This document shows, in pieces, positions 16,441-24,317 of a stretch of DNA of 64,000 bases (positions are counted from its first letter, which is position 1; every line of letters starts with the position of its first letter). A program made the translations under genes and the position numbers. Source of the stretch: Flavobacteriales bacterium (GTDB lineage: Bacteria > Bacteroidota > Bacteroidia > Flavobacteriales_F > PHOS-HE28); NCBI GenBank assembly GCA_020635675.1, contig JACJZJ010000001.1, positions 372,001 to 436,000 on the forward strand, in the 5' to 3' direction. The notes beneath the pieces were generated by a model, which was given only the letters and a program-made list of their open reading frames with translations, was not told the DNA's origin and did not search any database.

Positions 16441-17846
16441 GCGCGATCGATGGTCCGCAGCCGCAGGGCATGGTATCCTTCGCCGATGCCATGGTAGCAT
16501 GCCCGTGCGGGATCTTGATGGCGCATGGCGCTTTGCCGGCGGAAGCGACGGTGCATGTAGCGGTGCAACTGCTTGTAGTAGGCCGGACGATGCGCCTGGC
16601 GGAACATCAGGGCCAGATCATCGCTGTCCGACCAGTTCGCCTTTTCCTTGAGGTCGGTCTTGACGCGCTCATGGAAGGGTGTGCCGGGCAGCGGGTAGCT
16701 GACGGAGATACCGATGTCGTCCGGTGCCAACGTATCGACCATGCGGATCGTGCTGCGGACGTCCGCCTCCGTCTCGTCCGGATACCCGAATTGGAGGAAG
16801 AAGCCGACGCGCACCCCCTTTTCACCGAGCAGGCGGCGGGCCGTGGCGATCTGTTCCACCGTGATGCCCTTGTCCATGGCATCGAGCACCTTCTGCGATC
16901 CGCTTTCCGCACCGATCCACACCTCCTCCAGCCCGGACGCGACCAGTGCATCGAGGGTCCCCGGCTCCAGGAGCAGGTCGGCGCGGCTCTGCACCTTGTA
17001 GGGGATCTTCAAACTGGCCCTTGCCATGCCATCGCGGAACGCCTCGACCCATCCCGGCTTCAATCCGAAGATGTCATCACACATCCAGAGGTGGTCCGGT
17101 CGGAAGCGTTCATGCAGCAATTGGATCTCCCGCACCACGTGTTCCGGCGACCGGCTGTTGTAGCGGTTCCCGTAGATCGGTTTTGCGCACCAGTTGCACT
17201 TGAACGGACAGCCGCGCGTGGTGGCCACGTTCAGGCTGAAGCGTCCGTTCGACCGCATCCAGATCTCCCGGTAGGGGTCCACATCGATCAGGTCCCAGGC
17301 GGGTAGGGGAAGGGCGTCCAGGTCACGGAGCACCGGTCGTTTCGGCGTGGCACGGACCTCTTCTCCTTCCCGGAACGCGATGCCCGGCACCTGCTTCCAG
17401 GCAGTTCCCTCCGCCCAGTGCCCGACCAGCTCGAGCAGGCTTGTTTCGCCCTCGCCCAGGACCACGGCATCCGCTCCCTGCTCCAGGTAGATCCCGGCAT
17501 GATCGCTGGCGTCGGAGCTGTTCACCGCCACATGGCAGCCGGCCTGTTTCGCCAACACCACCATATGCAGGACGGCATCGCGCATCACCGTGAGGCACAT
17601 CTTGGTGAGGTAGTTGAAGCCGTCGTCGTAGATCACCACCACCTCGGGCCGGAACGCCTGCAGGGCCGGTACGAGCACTTCCGGGGAAGGGCTCAGGCCG
17701 GTATCCAGCACGCGTACCTCGTGACCCGCTTCGCGCAGCACGGCCGCGGCCAGCAGCGTACCCAACGGGGGATAGGGTCGACCGTCCCGCCATTGTTTCG
17801 GATCGAGCCTGTAGAAATAGCCATGGGTGACCAGGACGCGGCTCAT
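16437..17846 (-). CDS. B12-binding-domain radical SAM protein
   Basis: 469 residues. The N-terminal ~150 residues form a cobalamin-binding-like Rossmann domain (PPLGTLLAAAVLREAGHEVRVLD; QGADAVVLGEGETSLLEL). The radical SAM motif is CPFKCNWC (Cys213, 217, 220), followed by GAESGSQKVLDAMDKG. This arrangement is shared with BchE, HpnJ/HpnP and related enzymes that rearrange or methylate unreactive carbon. It differs in sequence from the radical SAM gene at 8162 but has the same architecture. ATGA overlaps on both sides mark it as the middle gene of a tightly coupled operon. Confidence 0.88.
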   Translation of the reverse strand: MSRVLVTHGYFYRLDPKQWRDGRPYPPLGTLLAAAVLREAGHEVRVLDTGLSPSPEVLVPALQAFRPEVVVIYDDGFNYLTKMCLTVMRDAVLHMVVLAKQAGCHVAVNSSDASDHAGIYLEQGADAVVLGEGETSLLELVGHWAEGTAWKQVPGIAFREGEEVRATPKRPVLRDLDALPLPAWDLIDVDPYREIWMRSNGRFSLNVATTRGCPFKCNWCAKPIYGNRYNSRSPEHVVREIQLLHERFRPDHLWMCDDIFGLKPGWVEAFRDGMARASLKIPYKVQSRADLLLEPGTLDALVASGLEEVWIGAESGSQKVLDAMDKGITVEQIATARRLLGEKGVRVGFFLQFGYPDETEADVRSTIRMVDTLAPDDIGISVSYPLPGTPFHERVKTDLKEKANWSDSDDLALMFRQAHRPAYYKQLHRYMHRRFRRQSAMRHQDPARACYHGIGEGYHALRLRTIDRA

Positions 17847-18775
17847 GCCTGTTCAAGGTCGATGCCGTGCCGCGTGGCGAACCGCTCCAGGCGTTCCTGA
17901 TAGGCTTTCATCACGCGGCCTTGGAAATGGTTGGGGTGATGCTTGCTCACGTAGCGTCGACTGCGGAACGCGACGGCGAAATCCCCCTCCGGCATGCGAC
18001 CGAACTTCCTCCGCCATCGCTTCAGGGTGATCCGCATGCAGAACGTGTCGAGCCAGGTTCCCGGTGCACCACTGAGCAGCACCTCCACCGACCGTTTCAT
18101 CCATGGAGCCTTGTCGGGTCCGATCGGCAGGTCCGGTATCCCCGCCTGCGGGAACCGGTCAAAGGCCCAGTCGTTGGCGGCGAAGAACGCCGCACATGCC
18201 GCCTTGCCGTTCGTCGGGATCAGCGTGACCAGTTCCGTGGCGGTGAAGCGATTGCGGTCCTCGATGGTGAGATGGTCCTCGTCCACGAAATAGTTCACGC
18301 AGAAATAGCGCCGACTGTTCAGGAGGAAGACCTTCTTGAAAAGGACGAGCAACGTGCGGGCGATCCACAGACGCCCCGGTCGCGTGATGACGAAATAGTC
18401 GATATCCCCATCGGACGCCAGCCGGCCTTTGCTCATGCTCCCGCTCAGAAGGACACCGCGCACGAACGGGAACGCGCCGATCAACCGGGACATGCGTCGG
18501 GCCTTGCCCATGCGTGCCTGTGCCCGCACCTCGTCCGTCCGGCGCTGGTCCAGCATTCCGGTATTGTTGTTCATCAGCAGGTAGCCGTCGATGCTGCGTA
18601 CCAGCTGCTGTTCCACCAGGTCCCCCAGGATGCCGTCATCGGACATCGAGGAATCCGCGAACCGGACCACCTCCTCCGGCCGTAGTGGATGATGGAACAG
18701 GTCGAAATAGACCAAGGTCCGTAACGCGGAGCGCTGTTGGGCGGTGATGGTGAGGGTGTCTGCGCCAGTGGGCAT
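17843..18775 (-). CDS. Nucleotidyltransferase-fold protein (Pol beta superfamily)
   Basis: 310 residues from the ATG at 18775; the upstream open frame would run through the likely promoter. N-terminal ~90 residues look like a winged-helix-type region (YFDLFHHPLRPEEVVRF). The nucleotidyltransferase signature GSMSKGRLASDGDIDYF (about 112-128) has the GS and DxD metal ligands. The rest is basic and aromatic. It may nucleotidylate a small molecule or a protein; genes like this sit with B12 radical SAM enzymes in uncharacterised pathways. First gene of its operon, with a TACCTTCG box 10 nt upstream. Confidence 0.75.
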   Translation of the reverse strand: MPTGADTLTITAQQRSALRTLVYFDLFHHPLRPEEVVRFADSSMSDDGILGDLVEQQLVRSIDGYLLMNNNTGMLDQRRTDEVRAQARMGKARRMSRLIGAFPFVRGVLLSGSMSKGRLASDGDIDYFVITRPGRLWIARTLLVLFKKVFLLNSRRYFCVNYFVDEDHLTIEDRNRFTATELVTLIPTNGKAACAAFFAANDWAFDRFPQAGIPDLPIGPDKAPWMKRSVEVLLSGAPGTWLDTFCMRITLKRWRRKFGRMPEGDFAVAFRSRRYVSKHHPNHFQGRVMKAYQERLERFATRHGIDLEQA

Positions 18776-18785
18776 GGTGCAGCTT

Positions 18786-18793
18786 CGAAGGTA
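18786..18793 (-). promoter_or_regulatory. -7 box TACCTTCG of the nucleotidyltransferase operon
   Basis: Matches TAnnTTCG, 10 nt before the ATG at 18775. It decides between that ATG and the longer frame starting at 18835. Confidence 0.5.
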
Positions 18794-18854
18794 GGCCTTG
18801 GGTGGGGTAAGCCTCCCAACGGTCCGGTGGACCATTCCTGGAAGGCCGGCCCGT

Positions 18855-19505
18855 TCAGGTCCCGGAAAGCAGGTCGATCACGGCCTTCGGGTCCTTCGCG
18901 CCGAACACGCTGTTGCCGGCCACCAGCACATCGGCGCCATGCGCGACCAGGTCCTTGTGGTTGTCGGGGCCCACACCACCGTCCACTTCGATCAGCGCCT
19001 TGGATCCACGGCGTTCACGCAGGTCGCGCAACTGGTCGAGCTTGTGGTACGTGTTCCGAATGAACTTCTGGCCGCCGAACCCGGGGTTCACGCTCATGAC
19101 GAGCACGAGGTCCACATCGGCGATGATGTCCTCAAGGGAGGCGATCGGTGTATGCGGATTGAGCGAGACACCGGCCTGCATGCCCGCGGCCTTGATCGCC
19201 TGAACGGTGCGGTGCAGGTGCGTACATGCCTCGATATGCACGGTGAGCACGTCCGCGCCGGCCTCTTTGAACGCGGTGATGTAGCGGTCCGGGTCCACGA
19301 TCATGAGGTGGGTGTCGAACACTTTCTTCGTCAGCGAACGGATGGCCTTGATCACGGGTATGCCGTAGCTGATATTGGGGACGAAGACCCCGTCCATGAC
19401 GTCCAGGTGGAGCCAGGGAGCCGGGCTCTGGTCCACGAGCTCCACGGCGCTCCGCAGGTCGGCAAAGTCGGCCGAAAGGAGGGAGGGGGCCAGGATGTGC
19501 GCCAT
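18855..19505 (-). CDS. rpe: Ribulose-phosphate 3-epimerase
   Basis: 216 residues, standard length. Interconverts ribulose 5-phosphate and xylulose 5-phosphate. TIM-barrel motifs: SLLSADFADL, WLHLDVMDGVFVPN (catalytic Asp and metal ligands), HLMIVDP, VMSVNPGFGGQKF and the catalytic EVDGGV. A TACCTTCG box lies 6 nt before the ATG. It is monocistronic: the sigma-factor gene upstream ends with a hairpin, and the next gene has its own box. Confidence 0.96.
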   Translation of the reverse strand: MAHILAPSLLSADFADLRSAVELVDQSPAPWLHLDVMDGVFVPNISYGIPVIKAIRSLTKKVFDTHLMIVDPDRYITAFKEAGADVLTVHIEACTHLHRTVQAIKAAGMQAGVSLNPHTPIASLEDIIADVDLVLVMSVNPGFGGQKFIRNTYHKLDQLRDLRERRGSKALIEVDGGVGPDNHKDLVAHGADVLVAGNSVFGAKDPKAVIDLLSGT

Positions 19506-19511
19506 GGGCCA

Positions 19512-19519
19512 CGAAGGTA
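19512..19519 (-). promoter_or_regulatory. -7 box TACCTTCG of rpe
   Basis: Identical octamer to the one at 18786, only 6 nt before the rpe ATG, implying an extremely short or absent 5' leader. Confidence 0.5.
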
Positions 19520-19529
19520 GCCGAACGAA

Positions 19530-19556
19530 GGAAGGGCGCCCTGTGGACGCCCTTCC
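19530..19556 (-). terminator. Hairpin after rpoD
   Basis: A 9-bp perfect stem (19530-19538 with 19548-19556) lies just past the rpoD stop. On the minus strand it is followed by TTCGTTC, a poor U-tract, so termination may be weak. Confidence 0.5.
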
Positions 19557-19574
19557 GGTGGGTTCCCGGTATCT

Positions 19575-20441
19575 TCAGCCGAGGTAGGCACGCAGCACCC
19601 GGCTGCGGCTGGTGTGCTTCAGGCGGCGGATGGCCTTCTCCTTGATCTGGCGTACGCGCTCACGGGTGAGCTCGAACTTCTGGCCGATCTCCTCCAGCGT
19701 GTGGGGCTGGTTGCCCTGCAGGCCGAAGTAGAGGCGGATCACATCGGCCTCCCGGCTGCTCAAGGCATCCAACGACCGCTCGATCTCCACCTTAAGGCTG
19801 TCGGTCATCAAGGCCTCCTCCGGATCGGGCAGGTCCTGGTTCTTCATCAGGTCGAGCATGGTACCGCTCTCCTCGCCCTCGCGGAGGGGGGCGTCCATGC
19901 TCACGTGCCGTCCCATGTTGTTCAAGCTGGTCTTGACCTCCTCGAGCGTCATCTCCAGCACCTCGGCCAATTCAGCGGCGGTGGGTGGGCGCTCATGCTC
20001 CTGTTCCAGTTTGGCAAAGGCCTTGTTGATCTTGTTGATCGAGCCGATCTTGTTCAGGGGCAGACGCACGATCCGCGCCTGTTCGGCCAGGCTCTGCAGG
20101 ATCTGCTGACGGATCCACCACACGGCATAACTGATGAACTTGAAACCACGGGTCTCATCGAAACGACCGGCCGCCTTGATCAATCCCAGATTGCCTTCGC
20201 TGATCAGATCGGGCAGGCTCAAGCCCTGGCCCTGGTATTGCTTGGCGACGGATACGACGAAGCGCAAATTGGCCTTGCACAAGGCCTCCAGCGCATCGTT
20301 GTCGCCTTCCTTGATGCGACGTGCCAGCTCCACCTCCTCCTGGGCGGTGATCAACTTCACCTTGCCGATCTCCGTCAGGTACTTGTCCAGGGACGGGGTG
20401 TCCCGGTTGGTCACCTGCTTGGTGATCTTCAACTGCCGCAT
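19575..20441 (-). CDS. rpoD: Primary RNA polymerase sigma factor (short Bacteroidota form)
   Basis: 288 residues from the ATG at 20441, giving the conserved Bacteroidota N-terminus MRQLKITKQV; ATG 20450 is possible. It lacks region 1.1, as is typical of the phylum. Region 1.2 (PSLDKYLTEIG), region 2 (LRFVVSVAKQYQGQGLSLPD, GLIKAAGRFD, FISYAVWWIRQ), region 3 and region 4 with the helix-turn-helix TLEEIGQKFELTRERVRQI are all present. It is expected to recognise the -33/-7 promoters seen across this window. The 157 nt upstream hold no gene and no clear box. Confidence 0.95.
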   Translation of the reverse strand: MRQLKITKQVTNRDTPSLDKYLTEIGKVKLITAQEEVELARRIKEGDNDALEALCKANLRFVVSVAKQYQGQGLSLPDLISEGNLGLIKAAGRFDETRGFKFISYAVWWIRQQILQSLAEQARIVRLPLNKIGSINKINKAFAKLEQEHERPPTAAELAEVLEMTLEEVKTSLNNMGRHVSMDAPLREGEESGTMLDLMKNQDLPDPEEALMTDSLKVEIERSLDALSSREADVIRLYFGLQGNQPHTLEEIGQKFELTRERVRQIKEKAIRRLKHTSRSRVLRAYLG

Positions 20442-20598
20442 CCTTGCCATGGGCGCTCGAGGGTGTTTCGTGTGGATCCCTTTCAACGCGCCACACCCCC
20501 GACTGGTTACGCGACCCCGGTCAGCGGCCACGATGGAGCAGGGACCGGTCCCCGTATCCCCTGCGGAGGAAGGGAGGATCCCGATGGGCGGGAACAAC

Positions 20599-20624
20599 GA
20601 AGCCGCCCGGTAAGGGGCGGCTTC
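20599..20624 (-). terminator. Hairpin after pnp
   Basis: A 10-bp perfect stem (20599-20608 with 20615-20624, loop 6 nt), 20 nt past the pnp stop. On the minus strand it is followed by GTTGTT, a short U-rich run. Confidence 0.6.
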
Positions 20625-20643
20625 GCATGACGTTCATATGCCG

Positions 20644-22878
20644 TCAGTTGTTGTGCGGACCACGGTCGCGATGTGGCCTTTCCCGGCGGGGCCGGTCGCT
20701 CCTTTCACGACGCTCATGGTGTTCGCCATTCCCGTTGTTCTCGCGCTCCACATACCCTTCCGGTTTGGGCAACAGCACCCTGCGGCTCAACTTCAGCTTG
20801 CCCGTTCGCGGGTCCTTGCCCGTGACCTGGAATTCGACGATCTCCCCTTCCTTCAGGACGTCCTCCACGCGTTCAACGCGCTTCCAATCGAGCTCGCTTA
20901 CATGGAGCAGCCCGTCGGTGCCGGGCACCACCTCCACGAAAGCGCCGTAGGGCATGATGGTCTTGACCTTGCCCTTGTAGGTGGCACCGACTTCGGCCTG
21001 GGGCGGGAAGGCGATGGCCTTCACGCGTGCCACGGCGGCCTCGATGCTGGCCTTGTCCTCACTGGCGATCTCCACCACGCCGCGTCCATCCACCTCGTCG
21101 ATCACGATCGTGGCGCCGGTCTCGGCCTGGATCTCCTGGATCACACGGCCGCCCGGACCGATGATGGGCCCGATGCTTTCCTTCGGCACGTCGAAGGTGA
21201 CGATGCGCGGGGCGTGCGGTTTGTAGTCCTCGCGCGGCTTGTCCATGGTCTTCAGCATTTCGTCGAGGATGTGCATCCGTCCCTGGCGGGCCTGCTCGAG
21301 GGCCTGGGCCAGCACCTCATAGGGAAGCCCATCGACCTTCATGTCCATCTGCGTGGCGGTGATGCCCTTTGCGGTACCGGTCACCTTGAAGTCCATGTCG
21401 CCCAGAAAGTCCTCGTCACCGAGGATGTCGCTCAGGATCGCATGGCGTTCGCCGTCACTGATCATGCCCATGGCGATACCGCTCACGGGAGCGCTGATCC
21501 GCACACCCGCATCCATCAGGGCCAGCGTGCCGGAGCAAACGGTGGCCATCGAGCTGGATCCGTTGCTCTCCAGGATATCGCAGTTCAGACGGATGGTGTA
21601 CGGGTTCTCAGGAGCGGCCGGGATCACCGGTTTCAGCGCGCGGAGGGCGAGATTGCCGTGGCCCACTTCGCGACGGCCGGGACCGCGGATGGGGCGAACC
21701 TCTCCGGTGCTGAAGCTGGGGAAATTGTAATGCAGCATGAAGTTCTCGCTGCCCTTGCGTGTGGCCAGGTCGATGGTCTGTTCATCCATCGAACTGCCGA
21801 GCGTAACGGTGTTGATGGCCTGCGTTTCGCCACGGGTGAAGATGGCGCTGCCATGTGTGCCGGGCAGCACGTCCACCTCGCTCCAGATCGGGCGGATATC
21901 GGTGGTCTTGCGGCCATCCAGGCGCACACCCTTGTCCAGAACGACATTGCGGACGGCCTTCTTCTGCGCCTTCTTGAAGTAGCGGGCCAGCATGGCCTTG
22001 TCCGCCTGTTCCTCCTCACTGAGGGTGGCAAGACAGTCCTCCTTCACCTTGCCGAAATTGGCCGATCGCTCCTCCTTGCTGCTGGGCTGCAGGGCGAGGT
22101 CGTAATAGCGCTGGTAGCAGAAGTCGAAGATCTTCTTCTCGAGCGCCTCGTTCTTGTTCTCGTGCTCGTAGGTCCGTTTGACCTGGCTCTTGGGCACGGC
22201 GGCGCTCAGTTCGTTCAGCACGGCGCACTGCTTCTTGATGGCTTCGTGGGCCAGTTTGATGGCCTCGATCATGTCCTCCTCCTGAACCTCCTTCATCTCG
22301 CCTTCCACCATCAGGATGTCGGTGAGCGTGCCGGCCACGATCAGGTCGATGTCCGCCGAGGCCGCCATCTCCACCTCGGGGTTCAGTACCATGCGGCCAT
22401 CGATCCGGGCTACGCGAACCTCGCTTACCGGTCCGCTGAACGGGATGTCGCTTACGGCCAGTGCCGCCGCGCCTGCCAGGCAGGCGAGGGAGTCGGACTG
22501 GGTCTTTTTGTCTGTGCTCATCAGAGAGATCACCACCTGGGTGTCGCCGTGGAAATCGTCAGGGAAGAGCGGCCGTAGGGCACGGTCCACCAGACGGCTG
22601 GTCAGCACTTCATGATCGCTTGGCCTGGCCTCACGCTTGAAGAAGCCGCCCGGGAAACGCCCCGCAGCGCTGAACTTCTCGCGGTATTCCACCTGCAATG
22701 GCAGGAAGTCGATGCCCTCACGGGCTTCCTGGGTGGCCACCACGGTGGCGAGCAGGATGGTGTCACCTTGGCGTACCGTTACGGCGCCGTCGGCCTGTTT
22801 GGCCAGCACCCCGGTCTCGATCGTGATGGGCCTGCCATCGCCTAGGTCGATGGTCTTGCTGATTCCTTGTGGTCTCAT
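20644..22878 (-). CDS. pnp: Polyribonucleotide nucleotidyltransferase
   Basis: 744 residues. Phosphorolytic 3'-5' exoribonuclease of mRNA decay, a trimer. Two RNase PH domains (about 10-225 and 325-545) flank an alpha-helical linker. A KH domain (GPIIGPGGRVIQEIQ) and an S1 domain (YKGKVKTIMPYGAFVEV) follow, then a basic Arg/His-rich tail (RRERPHRDRG). The tail is longer and more basic than in E. coli and could bind RNA. It sits downstream of rpsO, the classic rpsO-pnp order, but a strong terminator separates them, so pnp needs its own promoter. A hairpin lies in the leader. Confidence 0.97.
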   Translation of the reverse strand: MRPQGISKTIDLGDGRPITIETGVLAKQADGAVTVRQGDTILLATVVATQEAREGIDFLPLQVEYREKFSAAGRFPGGFFKREARPSDHEVLTSRLVDRALRPLFPDDFHGDTQVVISLMSTDKKTQSDSLACLAGAAALAVSDIPFSGPVSEVRVARIDGRMVLNPEVEMAASADIDLIVAGTLTDILMVEGEMKEVQEEDMIEAIKLAHEAIKKQCAVLNELSAAVPKSQVKRTYEHENKNEALEKKIFDFCYQRYYDLALQPSSKEERSANFGKVKEDCLATLSEEEQADKAMLARYFKKAQKKAVRNVVLDKGVRLDGRKTTDIRPIWSEVDVLPGTHGSAIFTRGETQAINTVTLGSSMDEQTIDLATRKGSENFMLHYNFPSFSTGEVRPIRGPGRREVGHGNLALRALKPVIPAAPENPYTIRLNCDILESNGSSSMATVCSGTLALMDAGVRISAPVSGIAMGMISDGERHAILSDILGDEDFLGDMDFKVTGTAKGITATQMDMKVDGLPYEVLAQALEQARQGRMHILDEMLKTMDKPREDYKPHAPRIVTFDVPKESIGPIIGPGGRVIQEIQAETGATIVIDEVDGRGVVEIASEDKASIEAAVARVKAIAFPPQAEVGATYKGKVKTIMPYGAFVEVVPGTDGLLHVSELDWKRVERVEDVLKEGEIVEFQVTGKDPRTGKLKLSRRVLLPKPEGYVERENNGNGEHHERRERSDRPRRERPHRDRGPHNN

Positions 22879-22904
22879 TGTCGTTTCTTCTTTGCCTCAT
22901 GTGC

Positions 22905-22923
22905 GGACCGGCATTTCCGGTCC
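22905..22923 (-). promoter_or_regulatory. Hairpin in the pnp leader
   Basis: A perfect 7-bp stem (22905-22911 with 22917-22923) with a 5-nt loop lies 26 nt before the pnp ATG. In E. coli, pnp is autoregulated through a leader hairpin cut by RNase III; a similar role here is only an analogy. Confidence 0.4.
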
Positions 22924-22956
22924 ATTCGTCGTTGTGTTGCTTTCTTTCCTTGTCAT

Positions 22957-22991
22957 GCAAAAGGGCGATCGTGCCTCACGATCGCCCTCTT
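22957..22991 (-). terminator. Strong intrinsic terminator of rpsO
   Basis: An 11-bp perfect stem (22963-22973 with 22977-22987), 3-nt loop, followed on the minus strand by TTTTG. The flank on the other side is A-rich. It lies between the rpsO stop and pnp. Confidence 0.85.
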
Positions 22992-23044
22992 TTCAATTCC
23001 GGTATGTCGTGCCAAAGCCACCGTATCGCCCGGTGGAGAGGCCG

Positions 23045-23314
23045 TCACTTCCGCAGTCCAAGCTCCTGCAGGATCGCCCGATAGCGCGTAATGTCATGGG
23101 TCCGCAGGTAGTTCAGCAACTGCTTGCGTTTTCCCACCAAGTGCATCAGCGCCGTCTCCGTCGCATGGTCCTTCTTGTTCGCCTTCAGGTGCTGGGTGAG
23201 ATGTTCGATGCGCTTGGTGAAGAGCGCGATCTGGCTTTCAGCGGCGCCGGTGTTCATTTCGGTGCCACCGTGCTTCTTGAAGATCTCCCGCTTGGCCTCG
23301 TTCGTAAGATGCAT
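23045..23314 (-). CDS. rpsO: 30S ribosomal protein S15
   Basis: 89 residues, the exact family length. Binds 16S rRNA helices 20-22 early in 30S assembly. Signatures are GAAESQIALFTKRIEHLTQHLK, HATETALMHLVGKRKQLLNYL and the C-terminal Y-R-A-I-L-Q-E-LGLRK. It has its own promoter, a structured 5' leader and a strong terminator. The leader is a candidate site for S15 feedback, as known in several other bacteria. Confidence 0.97.
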   Translation of the reverse strand: MHLTNEAKREIFKKHGGTEMNTGAAESQIALFTKRIEHLTQHLKANKKDHATETALMHLVGKRKQLLNYLRTHDITRYRAILQELGLRK

Positions 23315-23364
23315 GTACTTCCTTCTTTACCCGACCGTCCGAAAGGGTCGGACGGATGAGGCGG
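23315..23364 (-). promoter_or_regulatory. Structured rpsO leader (candidate S15 autoregulatory pseudoknot)
   Basis: Between the -7 box and the ATG, the minus strand holds a perfect 8-bp hairpin (23335-23342 with 23348-23355) with loop CCCTT. Its loop CCC can pair with GGG just downstream of the stem, immediately before the purine-rich AAAGAAGGAAG ahead of the ATG, giving an H-type pseudoknot. An alternative pairing CCGACC with GGTCGG competes with the hairpin. S15 is known to control its own mRNA through varied leader folds, including a pseudoknot in E. coli. Confidence 0.5.
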
Positions 23365-23372
23365 CAAAGATA
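23365..23372 (-). promoter_or_regulatory. -7 box TATCTTTG of rpsO
   Basis: A perfect TAnnTTTG followed by CCGCC, the same extended form as at 9734. It lies 50 nt before the ATG, leaving room for the structured leader. Confidence 0.65.
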
Positions 23373-23394
23373 GGACCTTTTCGCGTTGGTCCGG

Positions 23395-24243
23395 CTAGGT
23401 GTCCAACAACTGTTGGAAGAGGCTGGATAGTCTGGCCTTCAGGTCCTTACGGTGCACGATGAGGTCCAGGAAGCCGTGCTCGAGAACGAACTCACTGGTC
23501 TGGAAGCCCTCGGGAAGGTCCCGGCCGATGGTCTCCTTGACCACCCGCGGCCCTGCAAAACCGATCAACGCCTTGGGTTCGGCGATGTTGACATCGCCGA
23601 GCATGGCGAAGCTGGCGGTCACTCCACCGGTCGTGGGGTCGGTGAGCAGGGAGATGAACGGCAGTTTCTTCTCGGCAAGGAGGGTCAGTTTCGCACTGGT
23701 CTTGGCCATTTGCATCAGGCTGAACCCGGCCTCCATCATGCGTGCGCCGCCGCTCTTGCTGATGATCACCAGTGGACTTTTGCGCTTGATCGCGTGGTCC
23801 ACGGCCAGGGAGATCTTCTCGCCCACTACGCTCCCCATGCTGCCACCGATGAACCGGAAGTCCATGCACGCGATCACGGTGGTACGGTCGTTCAACTTGC
23901 CTTCCGCGGCCCGGATCGCGTCGTTGAGACCGGTCTCATCGCGGGTCTTGGTCAGCCGGTCCGTGTACTTCCTGGTGTCCTCGAACTCCAGCGGATCGCC
24001 GGCCACCAGGTCTCCCGCGAACTCCCGGTACTTGCCCTCATCGAAGAGGAAGCTGAAATACTCCTCACTGCCGACACGCTCGTGGTACGCGCACTTCCCA
24101 CAAACCCAAAGGTTCTTGGCATGGTCCTCGGATGGCAGGATCTCGGAACATTCAGGGCATTTGTACCATAGCCCCTCCGGAGTCTCCTTCTTCTCTTCGG
24201 TCGAGGTGGTGATGCCCTCTTTGACACGTGTGAACCAGCCCAT
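23395..24243 (-). CDS. accD: Acetyl-CoA carboxylase carboxyltransferase subunit beta
   Basis: 282 residues. Transfers the carboxyl group from biotin to acetyl-CoA in fatty acid synthesis. The N-terminal zinc ribbon is intact (YKCPECSEI then WVCGKCAYH, four Cys). The crotonase-like core carries DFRFIGGSMGSVVGEKI, SGGARMMEAGFSLMQMAK and the oxyanion-hole region TTGGVTASFAMLGD, with FAGPRVVKETI toward the C-terminus. The alpha subunit is not in the window. A TAAATTCG box lies 19 nt upstream. Confidence 0.96.
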   Translation of the reverse strand: MGWFTRVKEGITTSTEEKKETPEGLWYKCPECSEILPSEDHAKNLWVCGKCAYHERVGSEEYFSFLFDEGKYREFAGDLVAGDPLEFEDTRKYTDRLTKTRDETGLNDAIRAAEGKLNDRTTVIACMDFRFIGGSMGSVVGEKISLAVDHAIKRKSPLVIISKSGGARMMEAGFSLMQMAKTSAKLTLLAEKKLPFISLLTDPTTGGVTASFAMLGDVNIAEPKALIGFAGPRVVKETIGRDLPEGFQTSEFVLEHGFLDLIVHRKDLKARLSSLFQQLLDT

Positions 24244-24262
24244 GTTCGGTCGTACGTTAGGA

Positions 24263-24270
24263 CGAATTTA
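24263..24270 (-). promoter_or_regulatory. -7 box TAAATTCG of accD
   Basis: Fits TAnnTTCG, 19 nt before the accD ATG, in the 74-nt gap after the aldolase gene. Confidence 0.5.
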
Positions 24271-24317
24271 GGGGGTGAGGAACGGGCCCGGCATCCTGGG
24301 CGTTCCGCACGCGATGT

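Noticed and set aside
20638..22578. Plus-strand 646-codon frame opposite pnp
   Set aside because: Mirrors pnp codon by codon, with His-Gly-Asp-rich composition typical of the antisense frame of high-GC genes.
23373..23394. Short hairpin GGACC/GGTCC after accD as a terminator
   Set aside because: Only five pairs with a ten-base loop, and it overlaps the rpsO promoter region.
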